The notes under the pieces are model-generated. The model saw nothing but the letters and a program-made list of their open reading frames with translations. It made no database searches and was not told the DNA's origin. Below, one piece after another: positions 34,656 to 42,756 of a stretch of 64,000 bases of DNA. Origin of the DNA: CAZQFV01 sp964592645 (GTDB taxonomy: Bacteria > Chloroflexota > Chloroflexia > DTKN01); assembly GCA_964592645.1 (NCBI GenBank), contig CAZQFV010000019.1:20838-84837 (forward strand), written 5' to 3'. The translations under genes were made by a program, and so were the position numbers. Each line of letters starts with the position of its first letter. Position 1 is the first letter of the stretch.

Positions 34656-35608
34656 CGGAGTCCGTACTTTTCTTCGAAATCGCCGACCCAGGGATATTGT
34701 CCCGCGTCCTTGAGTTGGGCCACAACCTGCTGGATGCTGATTTGCCCAACGCGTGCGTGTAGCGGCACCGGCACCAGGTCCAGCAGAAAGGCGAGCAACC
34801 CCCGTCGCTGGCCATTTCGCCCGCGGCACTCAAAGGTCGGGCTCCGCGCGTCGCTCAGCAGTACGAACGTGCCGCCGTGCTCGACGGCAAACAGCACTTC
34901 CCGGAAGAACTGGTAGTGCAGCGCCAGGATGCACATGCTGTCGCTCCCCGGCGGGCCGGCCAGGAACCCGTGCTTTTCCAAGAGGACCCAGTAGCGGCGC
35001 CCGAGATGATGCAAGTAGCACCGGGAAAAGTCCTGGGCCGGGTTCCGGCCATCGCAATCGCCGGCCCGGAACACCGAGCAGCCTCCGAACCCCTTTTCCA
35101 CCAGCTTGGCCTCGACGAACAGGCAGGGCTTCCCGTCGCCGTCCCGAAAGACCAGGTCGATGGACGTGGGCTGGCCGGCGTCCTCATGGAACACTGTTCG
35201 GTCCTCGTATTCGAGGTCGGCCGCCACGATGCCGGCCGGCCAGGTGAGGCCCTGCTGCGCCAAGACCGGCGCCAGAACGTCCACCTGCTTGCGCACGATG
35301 AGCGGCCCGACCAGGTTAAAGAGCATGGCCTGGCTGCTCAGGCCGTGATGGATATACTTGTGGAGCGGGAATCCCTGACCCTGCGCTACCCGGCGCTCCT
35401 GTTCGCTGCGGATATAGGAAGCGACGGCCGGGTCGATGATGTTTTGTGGCCACTGGTCTATCTCCGCCAGGATGTAGTGGTAACGGGGATGCACGGCCGC
35501 GCCCCGCTCTGCGAACCAGGTGGCCGCGGCGTGCTGCAGCAGCTCCTCGAATTGCCGATGGCGCGGGTAGGGCCAACTCCGGGCGCGGCGGCGACTGCTT
35601 TCGGACAT
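34646..35608 (-). CDS. PGN_0703-like putative restriction endonuclease
   Basis: The 320-residue product starts at ATG 35608 after AGGAGGTAGAT. Segments DQWPQNIIDPAVASYI and KYIHHGLSSQAMLFNLVGPL match the signature of PGN_0703-type endonucleases. The PD-(D/E)XK core reads SIDLVFRDGDG then LFVEAKLVEKGFG (D, E-x-K). These enzymes are putative restriction endonucleases; no methyltransferase accompanies it here, which suggests a non-classical system. It lies in the middle of the six-gene cassette. Confidence 0.8.
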   Translation of the reverse strand: MSESSRRRARSWPYPRHRQFEELLQHAAATWFAERGAAVHPRYHYILAEIDQWPQNIIDPAVASYIRSEQERRVAQGQGFPLHKYIHHGLSSQAMLFNLVGPLIVRKQVDVLAPVLAQQGLTWPAGIVAADLEYEDRTVFHEDAGQPTSIDLVFRDGDGKPCLFVEAKLVEKGFGGCSVFRAGDCDGRNPAQDFSRCYLHHLGRRYWVLLEKHGFLAGPPGSDSMCILALHYQFFREVLFAVEHGGTFVLLSDARSPTFECRGRNGQRRGLLAFLLDLVPVPLHARVGQISIQQVVAQLKDAGQYPWVGDFEEKYGLRCA

Positions 35609-35661
35609 ATCTACCTCCTGTTGCGGGCGAACCGCAGGAACGGGCATCGGCTCCACCGTCG

Positions 35662-36198
35662 TCACCGGAACATCGCCAGCAGCGTGCCCTGTTCCGCTGA
35701 CAGGAGCCAACGCGGGTTGCGTGGCGCCGGCCAGAGTTCGGCCGCGTCCCACAGCGGCCGCGTGACGCTGGCGGCGATGCCCAGTTTGACCCCCCGCGCG
35801 CGCAGCGCGGCGACGAGTTCGCGCGCGTCAAACAGGTACACCGCGGCGATCACCCAGGGATGGGCCGCGCCTCGGGAGGACCCGGCCGCGGTTCGCGGGG
35901 CGGTCAGCACCAGGTAGTCGTTGGGCAGGGCCCGCGGGTTGACGTCGAGCAGGCCGGCGTGGTGGGTATACCACTTGACGTTTACGCGCCGGCCGGCCAG
36001 CGGCCCGGTTGTGAAGCGCCCATCACTGCCTTTGTGGGCCGCGGATGACTCCAGCGCGATGTCAAATACGGCCGCAGCGATGTATTCACCCACGTGGCCG
36101 GCGTGGGCCGGCCGGCCGATCAGGGCGGCGATCTCTTGATCCACGGCGTTCCTGGTTTTGATGAGTTCGGCCAGTTGGGCCAGGTGCGGTGTCGGCAT
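35662..36198 (-). CDS. DUF6998-like protein
   Basis: The 178-residue product contains GRPAHAGHVGEYIAAAVFDI, GSDGRFTTGPLAGRRVNVKW and LLDVNPRALPNDYLVL, a pattern I associate with DUF6998, a family of unknown function seen near restriction and defence genes. The histidine, aspartates and VNVKW motif recall a nuclease-like core, but this is not proven. The start follows GTGAGGAT. It sits 9 bases after the EEP nuclease gene. Confidence 0.65.
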   Translation of the reverse strand: MPTPHLAQLAELIKTRNAVDQEIAALIGRPAHAGHVGEYIAAAVFDIALESSAAHKGSDGRFTTGPLAGRRVNVKWYTHHAGLLDVNPRALPNDYLVLTAPRTAAGSSRGAAHPWVIAAVYLFDARELVAALRARGVKLGIAASVTRPLWDAAELWPAPRNPRWLLSAEQGTLLAMFR

Positions 36199-36207
36199 AT
36201 CCTCACC

Positions 36208-37104
36208 TCACGTCGATCTCTGTCCGGCCGGACAATCGGGCCGAAAGTGCGCCGCGATCGGCGCGTGGTCGCTCAGCCCCTGCTCGCGCGGCACCTGGAT
36301 GTAGCGGCACATCGCGGCGTTCAACACGGGCGCGGCAAAGATGTGGTCGAAGCGGCGGCGGGCGATGCAGCGCCCCTTGCGCCACAGGAACCAGGAGTAG
36401 TCCGCCACGCCGTACCCGTTGACGGCGCGGAAGGCGTCGGGTAGATCGAAGGCGGCCAGACCGGCCAGCACGCTGCGCTCAGCACTGTCCCAGCGCTCCC
36501 AGGCCGGTGGCGGCGGCAGCGGCGCGCCGTCGGGTGCCAGGTCCTGGCCCCAGGTGGCAATCTGCCCGTCGGGTGTCTCGGCCTGCGGCGTGTTGAGGTC
36601 GCCGCAGAGGATACGGAGACACCCGGCCGGCCGCGCCAGACGCCGGTAGATGCCTTCGATAGTCTCCACTTTGAGCATACCGTGCGAGGCCCCGCAGGGG
36701 ATGTGGGCCGTGTGGACCTCGATCTCGCCCCAGGGGCCGGCCAGCATCGCTGAAAGGACCCGCTCCGGCCAGGGTACGGGAAACTCGCCGGGGTCGAGTG
36801 GGGTAAGAGGCCAGCGGGCGGCGAGCAGTTCGCCGTAGCGCCGGGAACCGGTGAGGCGGGTGGGGTCGGCGGCGAGGGCAAAGCTGTCCACGGTGTAGGG
36901 CAGGCCAGCCTCCCGGAGCCCTGCGCGCCAGACCGGCACCGTGTGGGCGCGGACCTCTTGCAGGGCGACCAGGTCGGGCGCCTGCCCGGCGAGGAAGGCG
37001 ATCTGTTCGGCCAACCGGGTCACCCGGCTGGCCACGTTCCACGAGATCAGCGACAGTTGGGCCATGCTCCGCCTCGAGGCACTGCGGCTCCTCGTCGTGC
37101 TCAT
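36208..37104 (-). CDS. Endonuclease/exonuclease/phosphatase (EEP) family nuclease
   Basis: The product is 298 residues from ATG 37104, or 285 from ATG 37065, which has a better ribosome site (GAGGCGGAG). The 37104 start overlaps the stop of the 44-residue gene (TGATG), supporting coupling. All EEP motifs are present: SLISWNVAS, DLVALQEVRAH, HIPCG, ILCGDLNTPQ, RRFDHIFAAP and SDHAPIAAHF, so it should be an active metal-dependent DNase or phosphatase of the ExoIII/DNase I fold. Its place in a defence-like operon suggests it is an effector. Confidence 0.85.
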   Translation of the reverse strand: MSTTRSRSASRRSMAQLSLISWNVASRVTRLAEQIAFLAGQAPDLVALQEVRAHTVPVWRAGLREAGLPYTVDSFALAADPTRLTGSRRYGELLAARWPLTPLDPGEFPVPWPERVLSAMLAGPWGEIEVHTAHIPCGASHGMLKVETIEGIYRRLARPAGCLRILCGDLNTPQAETPDGQIATWGQDLAPDGAPLPPPPAWERWDSAERSVLAGLAAFDLPDAFRAVNGYGVADYSWFLWRKGRCIARRRFDHIFAAPVLNAAMCRYIQVPREQGLSDHAPIAAHFRPDCPAGQRST

Positions 37105-37238
37105 CAGCCCATGGCAGAGGCTATCCGCTCGTCCAGGATAAAGTGCGGATCGTAGCGAGCAGGTTTCCGACCAAAGACCTCATAGATCGGGGCCTGCGGC
37201 GGCCGGATGTCCTTGAAGATTTCGCCGGTGGTGGCCAT
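37104..37238 (-). CDS. 44-residue protein between KAP NTPase and EEP nuclease
   Basis: ATG at 37238 follows AGGAGGAAAACCA. The product begins MATTGEIFKDIRPPQAPIYE and ends LDERIASAMG. Its stop overlaps the ATG of the nuclease gene, and KAP ends 43 bases before it. It is too short for automatic gene calls. No family recognised; a structured adaptor or inhibitor is possible. Confidence 0.6.
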   Translation of the reverse strand: MATTGEIFKDIRPPQAPIYEVFGRKPARYDPHFILDERIASAMG

Positions 37239-37281
37239 TGGTTTTCCTCCTGTCAAATCTCCGCGATCATCCGCGGGGGTG

Positions 37282-38766
37282 TTATCCCTCGCGCACCGCG
37301 GTGAGGGTAGAGAGCGAAAAGGCTCCCCGCCAGTCGTGGATGGTGTAGCCGAGCTTGCCCGCGAGGGTCGCGAAATCGCGCAGACCTTCGTCCTCTTCTT
37401 CGGCATGTTGCAGGGACCCGGCCAATCCGTCCACCAGGCTCGTATCCAGTGCCTGCTGTCCAGATGGCTGCCGGGCCAGCCAGTGGTAAAAGTTCCGTGC
37501 CGCTTCGGCGTCGTATTGATGCAGGAGAGTGAGAGCGAGCAGTCGGAGGGTCGTGCTGCCGTCCGGCGGTTTCTTGTCGGGCCCATAGACCAGGTCCAAG
37601 GTAAAGGCCAGGTTGTTGAGCACGCGCTTCAGGTTGCGGGGGTTGCCGGCAATCGCCGGGAAGAGGAGGAGCAATTCATCAACCTGGTCACCCTCTTTAT
37701 CCTGCAAGGCGGTCAAGGCGTTGGCAAAGCGGTCGTGCAAGCGGGCAATCTCCCCGACCCGGTCGCGGGGAACCTGTGGCACCTGGTATTGGATTTTGAC
37801 GATCTTGTCCAGGTAGTTCTTGCCTTCTTCTTCGGTGATGGTCTCACCCAACTTGATCTTGAGGCCCTGCCGGATGACCTGCAAATCGGCGGCCAGGATA
37901 AAGACGCAGCCGGGAACGTCCATGAACAGCTTGATCTTTTCGGTGATGTTGACCGCGGTCAGCGGCGGCACCCGGTCCAGGTCGTCCACGAGAATCAGCA
38001 GGCGGTTGTAATGGGCGTCGCGTAGTTGGGGAAGAAAGGTTTTCTGTTCCGGGCTGGGCTTCAGCAGACCGTCCACCATCGTCTGGAAGCCCGGCTTGAA
38101 ACCCACCAGCTCGGCGGTGAGGCGATCGGGCGGCGGGGCCGCCCCCATCTTTTCGGCCAGGTCCTCGATGCCGCTGCCGGCCACCTGGCAGAGCAGCGCC
38201 ATCGGGATGCCGATGCCGGGGAGCACAAAGCCGGCCGCGGCCCCGCCGGCGGCGGCTACACCCGCTCCCACCTTGGGTAAGACGCGCGCCATCCACCGCA
38301 GCAGGCCGGTTTCGGGGCCGTCGGCCTTGATCTGTTTCGTGGCCACCAGGTAGTCGCGGATCACCTGGGTGACGTAGATGGGGAAGAGATAGTCCGCCGG
38401 CCACTCGCTCTGCGTAAAGACCCAGGAGTCGAAGCGCACCAGATAGATAGTGGAGGGCGGAAAATGGCTGAGGGCCTTGACGTGATCCCCCGGCGCGAAA
38501 CGATAGCGGAGCAGTCGATCGGCCAGGGGCGCTTCTTTGGTCGGTTCGACCGGGGACTGCCCCTGTCCCAGGTGGGCCAGCACGAGGTTCAGGAAGCTCG
38601 TCTTGCCGCTGCCCCAGTCGCCCTGGACGCCCAGGGTGAGGGGCGTGGGCCGGCCGGGCAGCCCCAGGAAGGCGGCCAGGCGCTGCGCCTGCGGCGTCCA
38701 GCCGAGGATGTCCTCATCGGGAGAGGTGATCTCGCGGTCGATGGAAACAAACACGTTGCCCGACAT
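37282..38766 (-). CDS. KAP-family P-loop NTPase
   Basis: The 494-residue product starts at ATG 38766 after GGAGGGAATCGCC. Walker A is GVQGDWGSGKTSFLN (about 48-62) and Walker B LLILVDDLDRVPP (about 260-272). Between them lies a hydrophobic pair of segments (VGAGVAAAGGAAAGFVLPGI), the membrane insertion that typifies the KAP family. KAP NTPases occur in phage-defence systems and membrane-linked signalling. It is first in the six-gene leftward cassette and probably the sensor or regulator. Confidence 0.85.
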   Translation of the reverse strand: MSGNVFVSIDREITSPDEDILGWTPQAQRLAAFLGLPGRPTPLTLGVQGDWGSGKTSFLNLVLAHLGQGQSPVEPTKEAPLADRLLRYRFAPGDHVKALSHFPPSTIYLVRFDSWVFTQSEWPADYLFPIYVTQVIRDYLVATKQIKADGPETGLLRWMARVLPKVGAGVAAAGGAAAGFVLPGIGIPMALLCQVAGSGIEDLAEKMGAAPPPDRLTAELVGFKPGFQTMVDGLLKPSPEQKTFLPQLRDAHYNRLLILVDDLDRVPPLTAVNITEKIKLFMDVPGCVFILAADLQVIRQGLKIKLGETITEEEGKNYLDKIVKIQYQVPQVPRDRVGEIARLHDRFANALTALQDKEGDQVDELLLLFPAIAGNPRNLKRVLNNLAFTLDLVYGPDKKPPDGSTTLRLLALTLLHQYDAEAARNFYHWLARQPSGQQALDTSLVDGLAGSLQHAEEEDEGLRDFATLAGKLGYTIHDWRGAFSLSTLTAVREG

Positions 38767-38804
38767 AGGCGATTCCCTCCTGAACACAATACCCGAAAAA
38801 GTTG

Positions 38805-38833
38805 TTGACACGCAGCCACGAACATGGTATAGT
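38805..38833 (+). promoter_or_regulatory. Strong promoter of a candidate small RNA
   Basis: TTGACA, 17 bases, TATAGT, oriented away from the KAP gene and with no gene in its direction before a terminator. Confidence 0.7.
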
Positions 38834-38839
38834 ATAGTT

Positions 38840-38908
38840 AATCCATTTGGTGGAGGTGGATGGCCTTGGGCCATCGGGAGAGCGCCCATCAGGGCGTTTC
38901 TCTTTTTT
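38840..38908 (+). ncRNA. Candidate small RNA in the defence island
   Basis: Between promoter 38805-38833 and a hairpin-T6 terminator (38878-38908, GAGAGCGCCC / GGGCGTTTCTC, then TTTTTT) lies a ~70-nt transcript. It contains a perfect 7-bp hairpin GATGGCC-TTG-GGCCATC at 38859-38875. A GGAGGTGG precedes an ATG at 38860, so a short peptide is not excluded. It is divergent from KAP and convergent with the type IIG enzyme gene. Confidence 0.5.
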
Positions 38909-38961
38909 GCGGCAGGGGCTTCTTGCCGTACCCTCGCTCCTCAACATTCCGAGGCATGGTC

Positions 38962-41900
38962 TTATATTTCCCCATACCCATACCCGGTCGCTTTCTTCAC
39001 CAGGTCGATCTCGGCCGGCCCCAGCCCATACAGGTCATAGACCTGCTGGTCCAACGCTTCCGCCGCGGTCACGATGTCTCCCCGCAGCCGCAGGTACTCC
39101 TGCGCCTGCGTCTGGAGATAGTGCTCCCACTGGGCCCGCTCGGGCACGGGGATATCTTGCCCCCCACACTTCTTCACCTCGGTCCGGAAGGCGGTAAAGT
39201 CCAGTTCCCACCAGCGGCCGAGTTTCTGGTTCAGTCGGACTCCTTGCGGCAACAGGTCCACCTGGATGCGGTGGCCGGTGGCGCGGCGAACCTGGTAGCG
39301 CTGCCGGGAGAGGTCGGTCAGCTTCTGGGCCAGGGCGGCCACGACCTGGCGCTCGGCGTCCGGCGCGTCGGGGATGGGGAGATGTTCCATGAACTGCTCA
39401 GAGAGCATGTATCGCAGTAAGCCCCCGCGCTCGCCGATGGGCTGGCAGATGGTCTGGACGGCAAACCAGGCCGGCCGGCTCATCAAGATGCCCAACAGGT
39501 AATAGTCCGCGGCCGGGATCATGAAGGTGGTCTTGTTCCCGACGACGCCGGCGTCGGCCAGGGCAAAGCGGGGGTACTTGGACATCTCCGGCCAGAGGAT
39601 CTTGGGCTGCTCGAAGAGGCCCCAATAGGCGCAGGGCCGCAGCTCCCACCAATACTCGCCCTGGTCGGTTCGCGCGCGGGCGCGGTCGGCAAAGGGCGTC
39701 AGGTGCTGGACCAGGGCCGGATGACGCTGGCCAAACCACTGCCAGGCCGCCGCCTCGTCGGCGAACGCCTGCTGTGCTGTACTGCGGGTCCAACCGTCAG
39801 GGATCGCGATGAGGTAGCGCCCTTCGTCCTCCACGTACCACGGCCGCACGTCCTCGCCGTTCACCAGGGGCTTGAGCAGCGCGGCGCAGGTCGGATCCTG
39901 CTGCGCCAGCCGGTCGCGGGTGGCCTGGTCCACGATGAACGCCTCGTTGAGGCCGGTGAGCACACCCCGGTAGATCTGCCCTCCGACAACCTCGGCCAGG
40001 GGTTTCCCGGCCGCCAGAATCTTCTGCCCCAGACTCCGGGATGTCCCCTTCTCCAGCCGCCAGCCGGCGTCGGGCTGGTCGTGGATGTCCACGGTGATCC
40101 AACGCGGGGCCAGGGCCGCCGGAGAAAGGTCAATGACCTCGCCCCGGGCAAAGACGGCGACCTGGGCGTCGTGATCGGCCGGGGGCACCGCCCGGCGCAG
40201 CAAGGCAATGGCGGTGTAGACGTCGGGCGCGTCGGCAAAGACGCGGTTGTCCCCCAGGTCGACAAGCCGCTCCACCGTGACCCGGGTCCGCAGGTATCGG
40301 CGCAGGGGCGTGGCGTAGCGGGTGCGCAGCCAGGAGTTGCTGCCGATATAGCCGAGCCGGCCGTTGGCCGCCAGCAGGTTCAGCGCGCGCTCAAAGAAAT
40401 AGACGTAGAGATCGGCCGTGCCCTGGTACGTTTCGTACTGGCCCTGGAAAAAGGGCTTGTAGGGGCCGAGCAGCTCCTGCCGCACGTATGGTGGGTTGCC
40501 GACGACGGCGTGAAAGCCGGCGTCCGGCCGGCGCTGCGCGCCGCCCTGCACGACCTGGTAGAAGGCGTCGGGAAAGGCCAGTTCCCAGTGGAAAAAGGTG
40601 TGCTGCCGGGCCAGGGCGCCGGCCTCCTGCGCGAGCGGTTCGGCCAGGAGCGCGTCCGGCTTCGGCAGCAGATTGAGCAGGTGGTCGTAAGAGGCGGCCA
40701 CATCCAGCCCGAAAGAGGCCGCCGTCCAGGCATGCGCCACGGCCAGGAAGGGCGCGCGCAGGTCCTCAACGGCCTGGTTCGCGGCAGCCTTTTCCTGCAC
40801 CTGGGCCAGGTTGTCCGAGGGCTGCTCGAGGATTTTGATTACCTCGCCCATCATCGTCGGCAGGAGCGCGTCCAGGTGGGTTTCGAAAAGGCTCATCTGG
40901 CCGGCCAGCACCTGCTGCTGTTGTTTGCCCTTGAGCCGCGGCGGATGGCCCAGGTCGCGCACCCAGGCCCCCACCAGGCTGTTGCCGCATTTGAAGTGGT
41001 GATCCAGGAACGACAGCGGCTTGCCCCGGTCGGCGGTAGCCAGCCAGAGGGAAAGCTTCGCCAACTCCACGGCCAGCGGATTCAGATCCACCCCGTAGAG
41101 ACAGCGTTCGGCGATCGCGCGCTTGTACCAGGTGGTATCCGGCACGACCGTATCAGCAATATTGTGGGCCTGGAGTGCAGCGCGAGCGGCGGCCTCGGCC
41201 AGGTATTCGAGGGCGCCGACCAGGAAATGGCCCGAGCCCATCGCGGGATCCAGGACGCGCAGACCCATAATCTCTTCCACCGAGCGATACTTGCCGGAGG
41301 ATTGCCGCACCAGGGGTTCCAGCGTCTGCTGGACGATGTAGGCGACCACTTCGTCAGGGGTGTAAAAGCCGCCCAGGACCTTGCGCTCGCCCCGGTCGTA
41401 GACCGGCACGAGCCGGCCGTTGGCCCATTCCAGGTGGTGCTCCAGCAGCCCCTCGTAGATCGTCCCGAGCTGCTGGACGCGCAGGTCATAGTAGTCCACC
41501 CGCTCGCCGTCGGCGTACGCCAGGGCGCGCAGGACGGCGCCGAGGGCGCTGTTGGGCAGCCGACGGTTGGCGTCGTCCACCAAGGGCGCCTCCAGGCCGG
41601 GGATGCCGGTGGGTCGAAAGAGGCCGCCGTTGTAGGCCGCGATGCCGGCCTCCGGCCGGCCGCGGTTCAGGTGGGCAAAGAGGTCGGCCAGCTCGTCGGC
41701 CAGCAGGGTGCCGGCGGGGTAGGCTGTGTCCAGCGGTTGGTCCTCCTCCAGCATGTCGAGCAGGTGGGCCAGGCTGTACTCCCGGCGGTAGACGGCATTC
41801 TCCAGGGGCAGCAGGTCGCGGCTCTCGGCGTAGAGGAGAAAGAGCAGCCGGTAGAGATAGATCACGCCGCTGTCGTAGAGGCGCTTGCGGCCGGCCTCGT

Positions 41901-42648
41901 CCTGGGCCAGGGCCGGGTCCAGGCCGGCCCAGCCGTTGACGATGGCCTCGAGAGCGGCAAAGACCTGCCGGCGCAGCGCCTCGCCGACGCCGACGACGAA
42001 GCGGTTGCTCTCTTCCTGGATGAGGTCCAGCCGTTTGGAGAGAATAGCTTGCTGCTCAAAGAGGAAGAAAAAGCGCAGGAAGGTCTCAAATTCCTGCTGC
42101 TTGATCATTTCCACCAGGTCAAAGGTGACAAACGACTTGTCGGCGGTGCGGACATTCTGGGCGTAAAGCCGCCACAGCCGTCCGTTGGTCAGCAGTCCCC
42201 ACTGGGGCAGCAGATTGCCGATGTAGCGGCGGATCTGGCCGTGAGGCGATTCCTTGCCCTTGACCTTGTCCAGGTCGGTGTCCCAGCTTTCCACCTCGCC
42301 CAGGGCCACGGCCTGGGCAAAGGGGTCTGCGCCTGGTTGGCCGGCGGCGTCGCGGTCCTGCGGGCTCTTGTAAAAGGTGAAATCGGGCCGGTCGCCAGAC
42401 TGTTGGGCCTGGGACAGCAGAGAATCCGGCCACAGGTCATCGAGCAGCGGGTATACCCAGCGCTTTTCCAGGTCGGACTCTGAGAGTTGGGCCAGGACGT
42501 GCCTTTCCTTATCCCACCGTTTCAGGAGGGCATCCCAGGACGATTGGGCGCGGGGACGAAGCGACTCCAGGTCTTGATGGTAGCGTTGGGCCAGGCGGTG
42601 CCGGAGAAAGTGCTCGGAGAAGAGCAACGGATAGAGCTGTGCCGCCAT
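38962..42648 (-). CDS. Type IIG-like restriction-modification enzyme (adenine methyltransferase)
   Basis: The 1,228-residue product has the Eco57I/type IIG layout: N-terminal nuclease-like part, helical connector, N6-adenine methyltransferase with SAM motif LDPAMGSGHFLVGA (about 465-478) and catalytic GNPPYVRQE (about 715), then a target-recognition region to the end. The N-terminal strand that should supply E-x-K reads LGEVESWDTDLD, so the lysine is replaced by glutamate; the nuclease may be altered or dead. ATG at 42648 follows GGAGGAG. It lies 108 bases downstream of the PD-(D/E)XK gene and likely shares its leader. Confidence 0.88.
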   Translation of the reverse strand: MAAQLYPLLFSEHFLRHRLAQRYHQDLESLRPRAQSSWDALLKRWDKERHVLAQLSESDLEKRWVYPLLDDLWPDSLLSQAQQSGDRPDFTFYKSPQDRDAAGQPGADPFAQAVALGEVESWDTDLDKVKGKESPHGQIRRYIGNLLPQWGLLTNGRLWRLYAQNVRTADKSFVTFDLVEMIKQQEFETFLRFFFLFEQQAILSKRLDLIQEESNRFVVGVGEALRRQVFAALEAIVNGWAGLDPALAQDEAGRKRLYDSGVIYLYRLLFLLYAESRDLLPLENAVYRREYSLAHLLDMLEEDQPLDTAYPAGTLLADELADLFAHLNRGRPEAGIAAYNGGLFRPTGIPGLEAPLVDDANRRLPNSALGAVLRALAYADGERVDYYDLRVQQLGTIYEGLLEHHLEWANGRLVPVYDRGERKVLGGFYTPDEVVAYIVQQTLEPLVRQSSGKYRSVEEIMGLRVLDPAMGSGHFLVGALEYLAEAAARAALQAHNIADTVVPDTTWYKRAIAERCLYGVDLNPLAVELAKLSLWLATADRGKPLSFLDHHFKCGNSLVGAWVRDLGHPPRLKGKQQQQVLAGQMSLFETHLDALLPTMMGEVIKILEQPSDNLAQVQEKAAANQAVEDLRAPFLAVAHAWTAASFGLDVAASYDHLLNLLPKPDALLAEPLAQEAGALARQHTFFHWELAFPDAFYQVVQGGAQRRPDAGFHAVVGNPPYVRQELLGPYKPFFQGQYETYQGTADLYVYFFERALNLLAANGRLGYIGSNSWLRTRYATPLRRYLRTRVTVERLVDLGDNRVFADAPDVYTAIALLRRAVPPADHDAQVAVFARGEVIDLSPAALAPRWITVDIHDQPDAGWRLEKGTSRSLGQKILAAGKPLAEVVGGQIYRGVLTGLNEAFIVDQATRDRLAQQDPTCAALLKPLVNGEDVRPWYVEDEGRYLIAIPDGWTRSTAQQAFADEAAAWQWFGQRHPALVQHLTPFADRARARTDQGEYWWELRPCAYWGLFEQPKILWPEMSKYPRFALADAGVVGNKTTFMIPAADYYLLGILMSRPAWFAVQTICQPIGERGGLLRYMLSEQFMEHLPIPDAPDAERQVVAALAQKLTDLSRQRYQVRRATGHRIQVDLLPQGVRLNQKLGRWWELDFTAFRTEVKKCGGQDIPVPERAQWEHYLQTQAQEYLRLRGDIVTAAEALDQQVYDLYGLGPAEIDLVKKATGYGYGEI

Positions 42649-42756
42649 AAACTCCTCCTGATCCGATCATCCAGAATGAACATTGTTCGTTTTTTGTCTG
42701 ATTTGTCCGTTTCGGCCCACATTATGGGTCTCCATCACTCACCCTCCTTGAGCGTA

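Noticed and set aside
39703..42483. Plus-strand open frame of 926 codons
   Set aside because: Antisense to the type IIG enzyme, which has clear methyltransferase motifs.
42678..42688. GAACATTGTTC as an SOS (LexA) box upstream of the type IIG gene
   Set aside because: The spacing between half-sites is 3, not the 4 of the Gram-positive LexA box; a single site is weak evidence.
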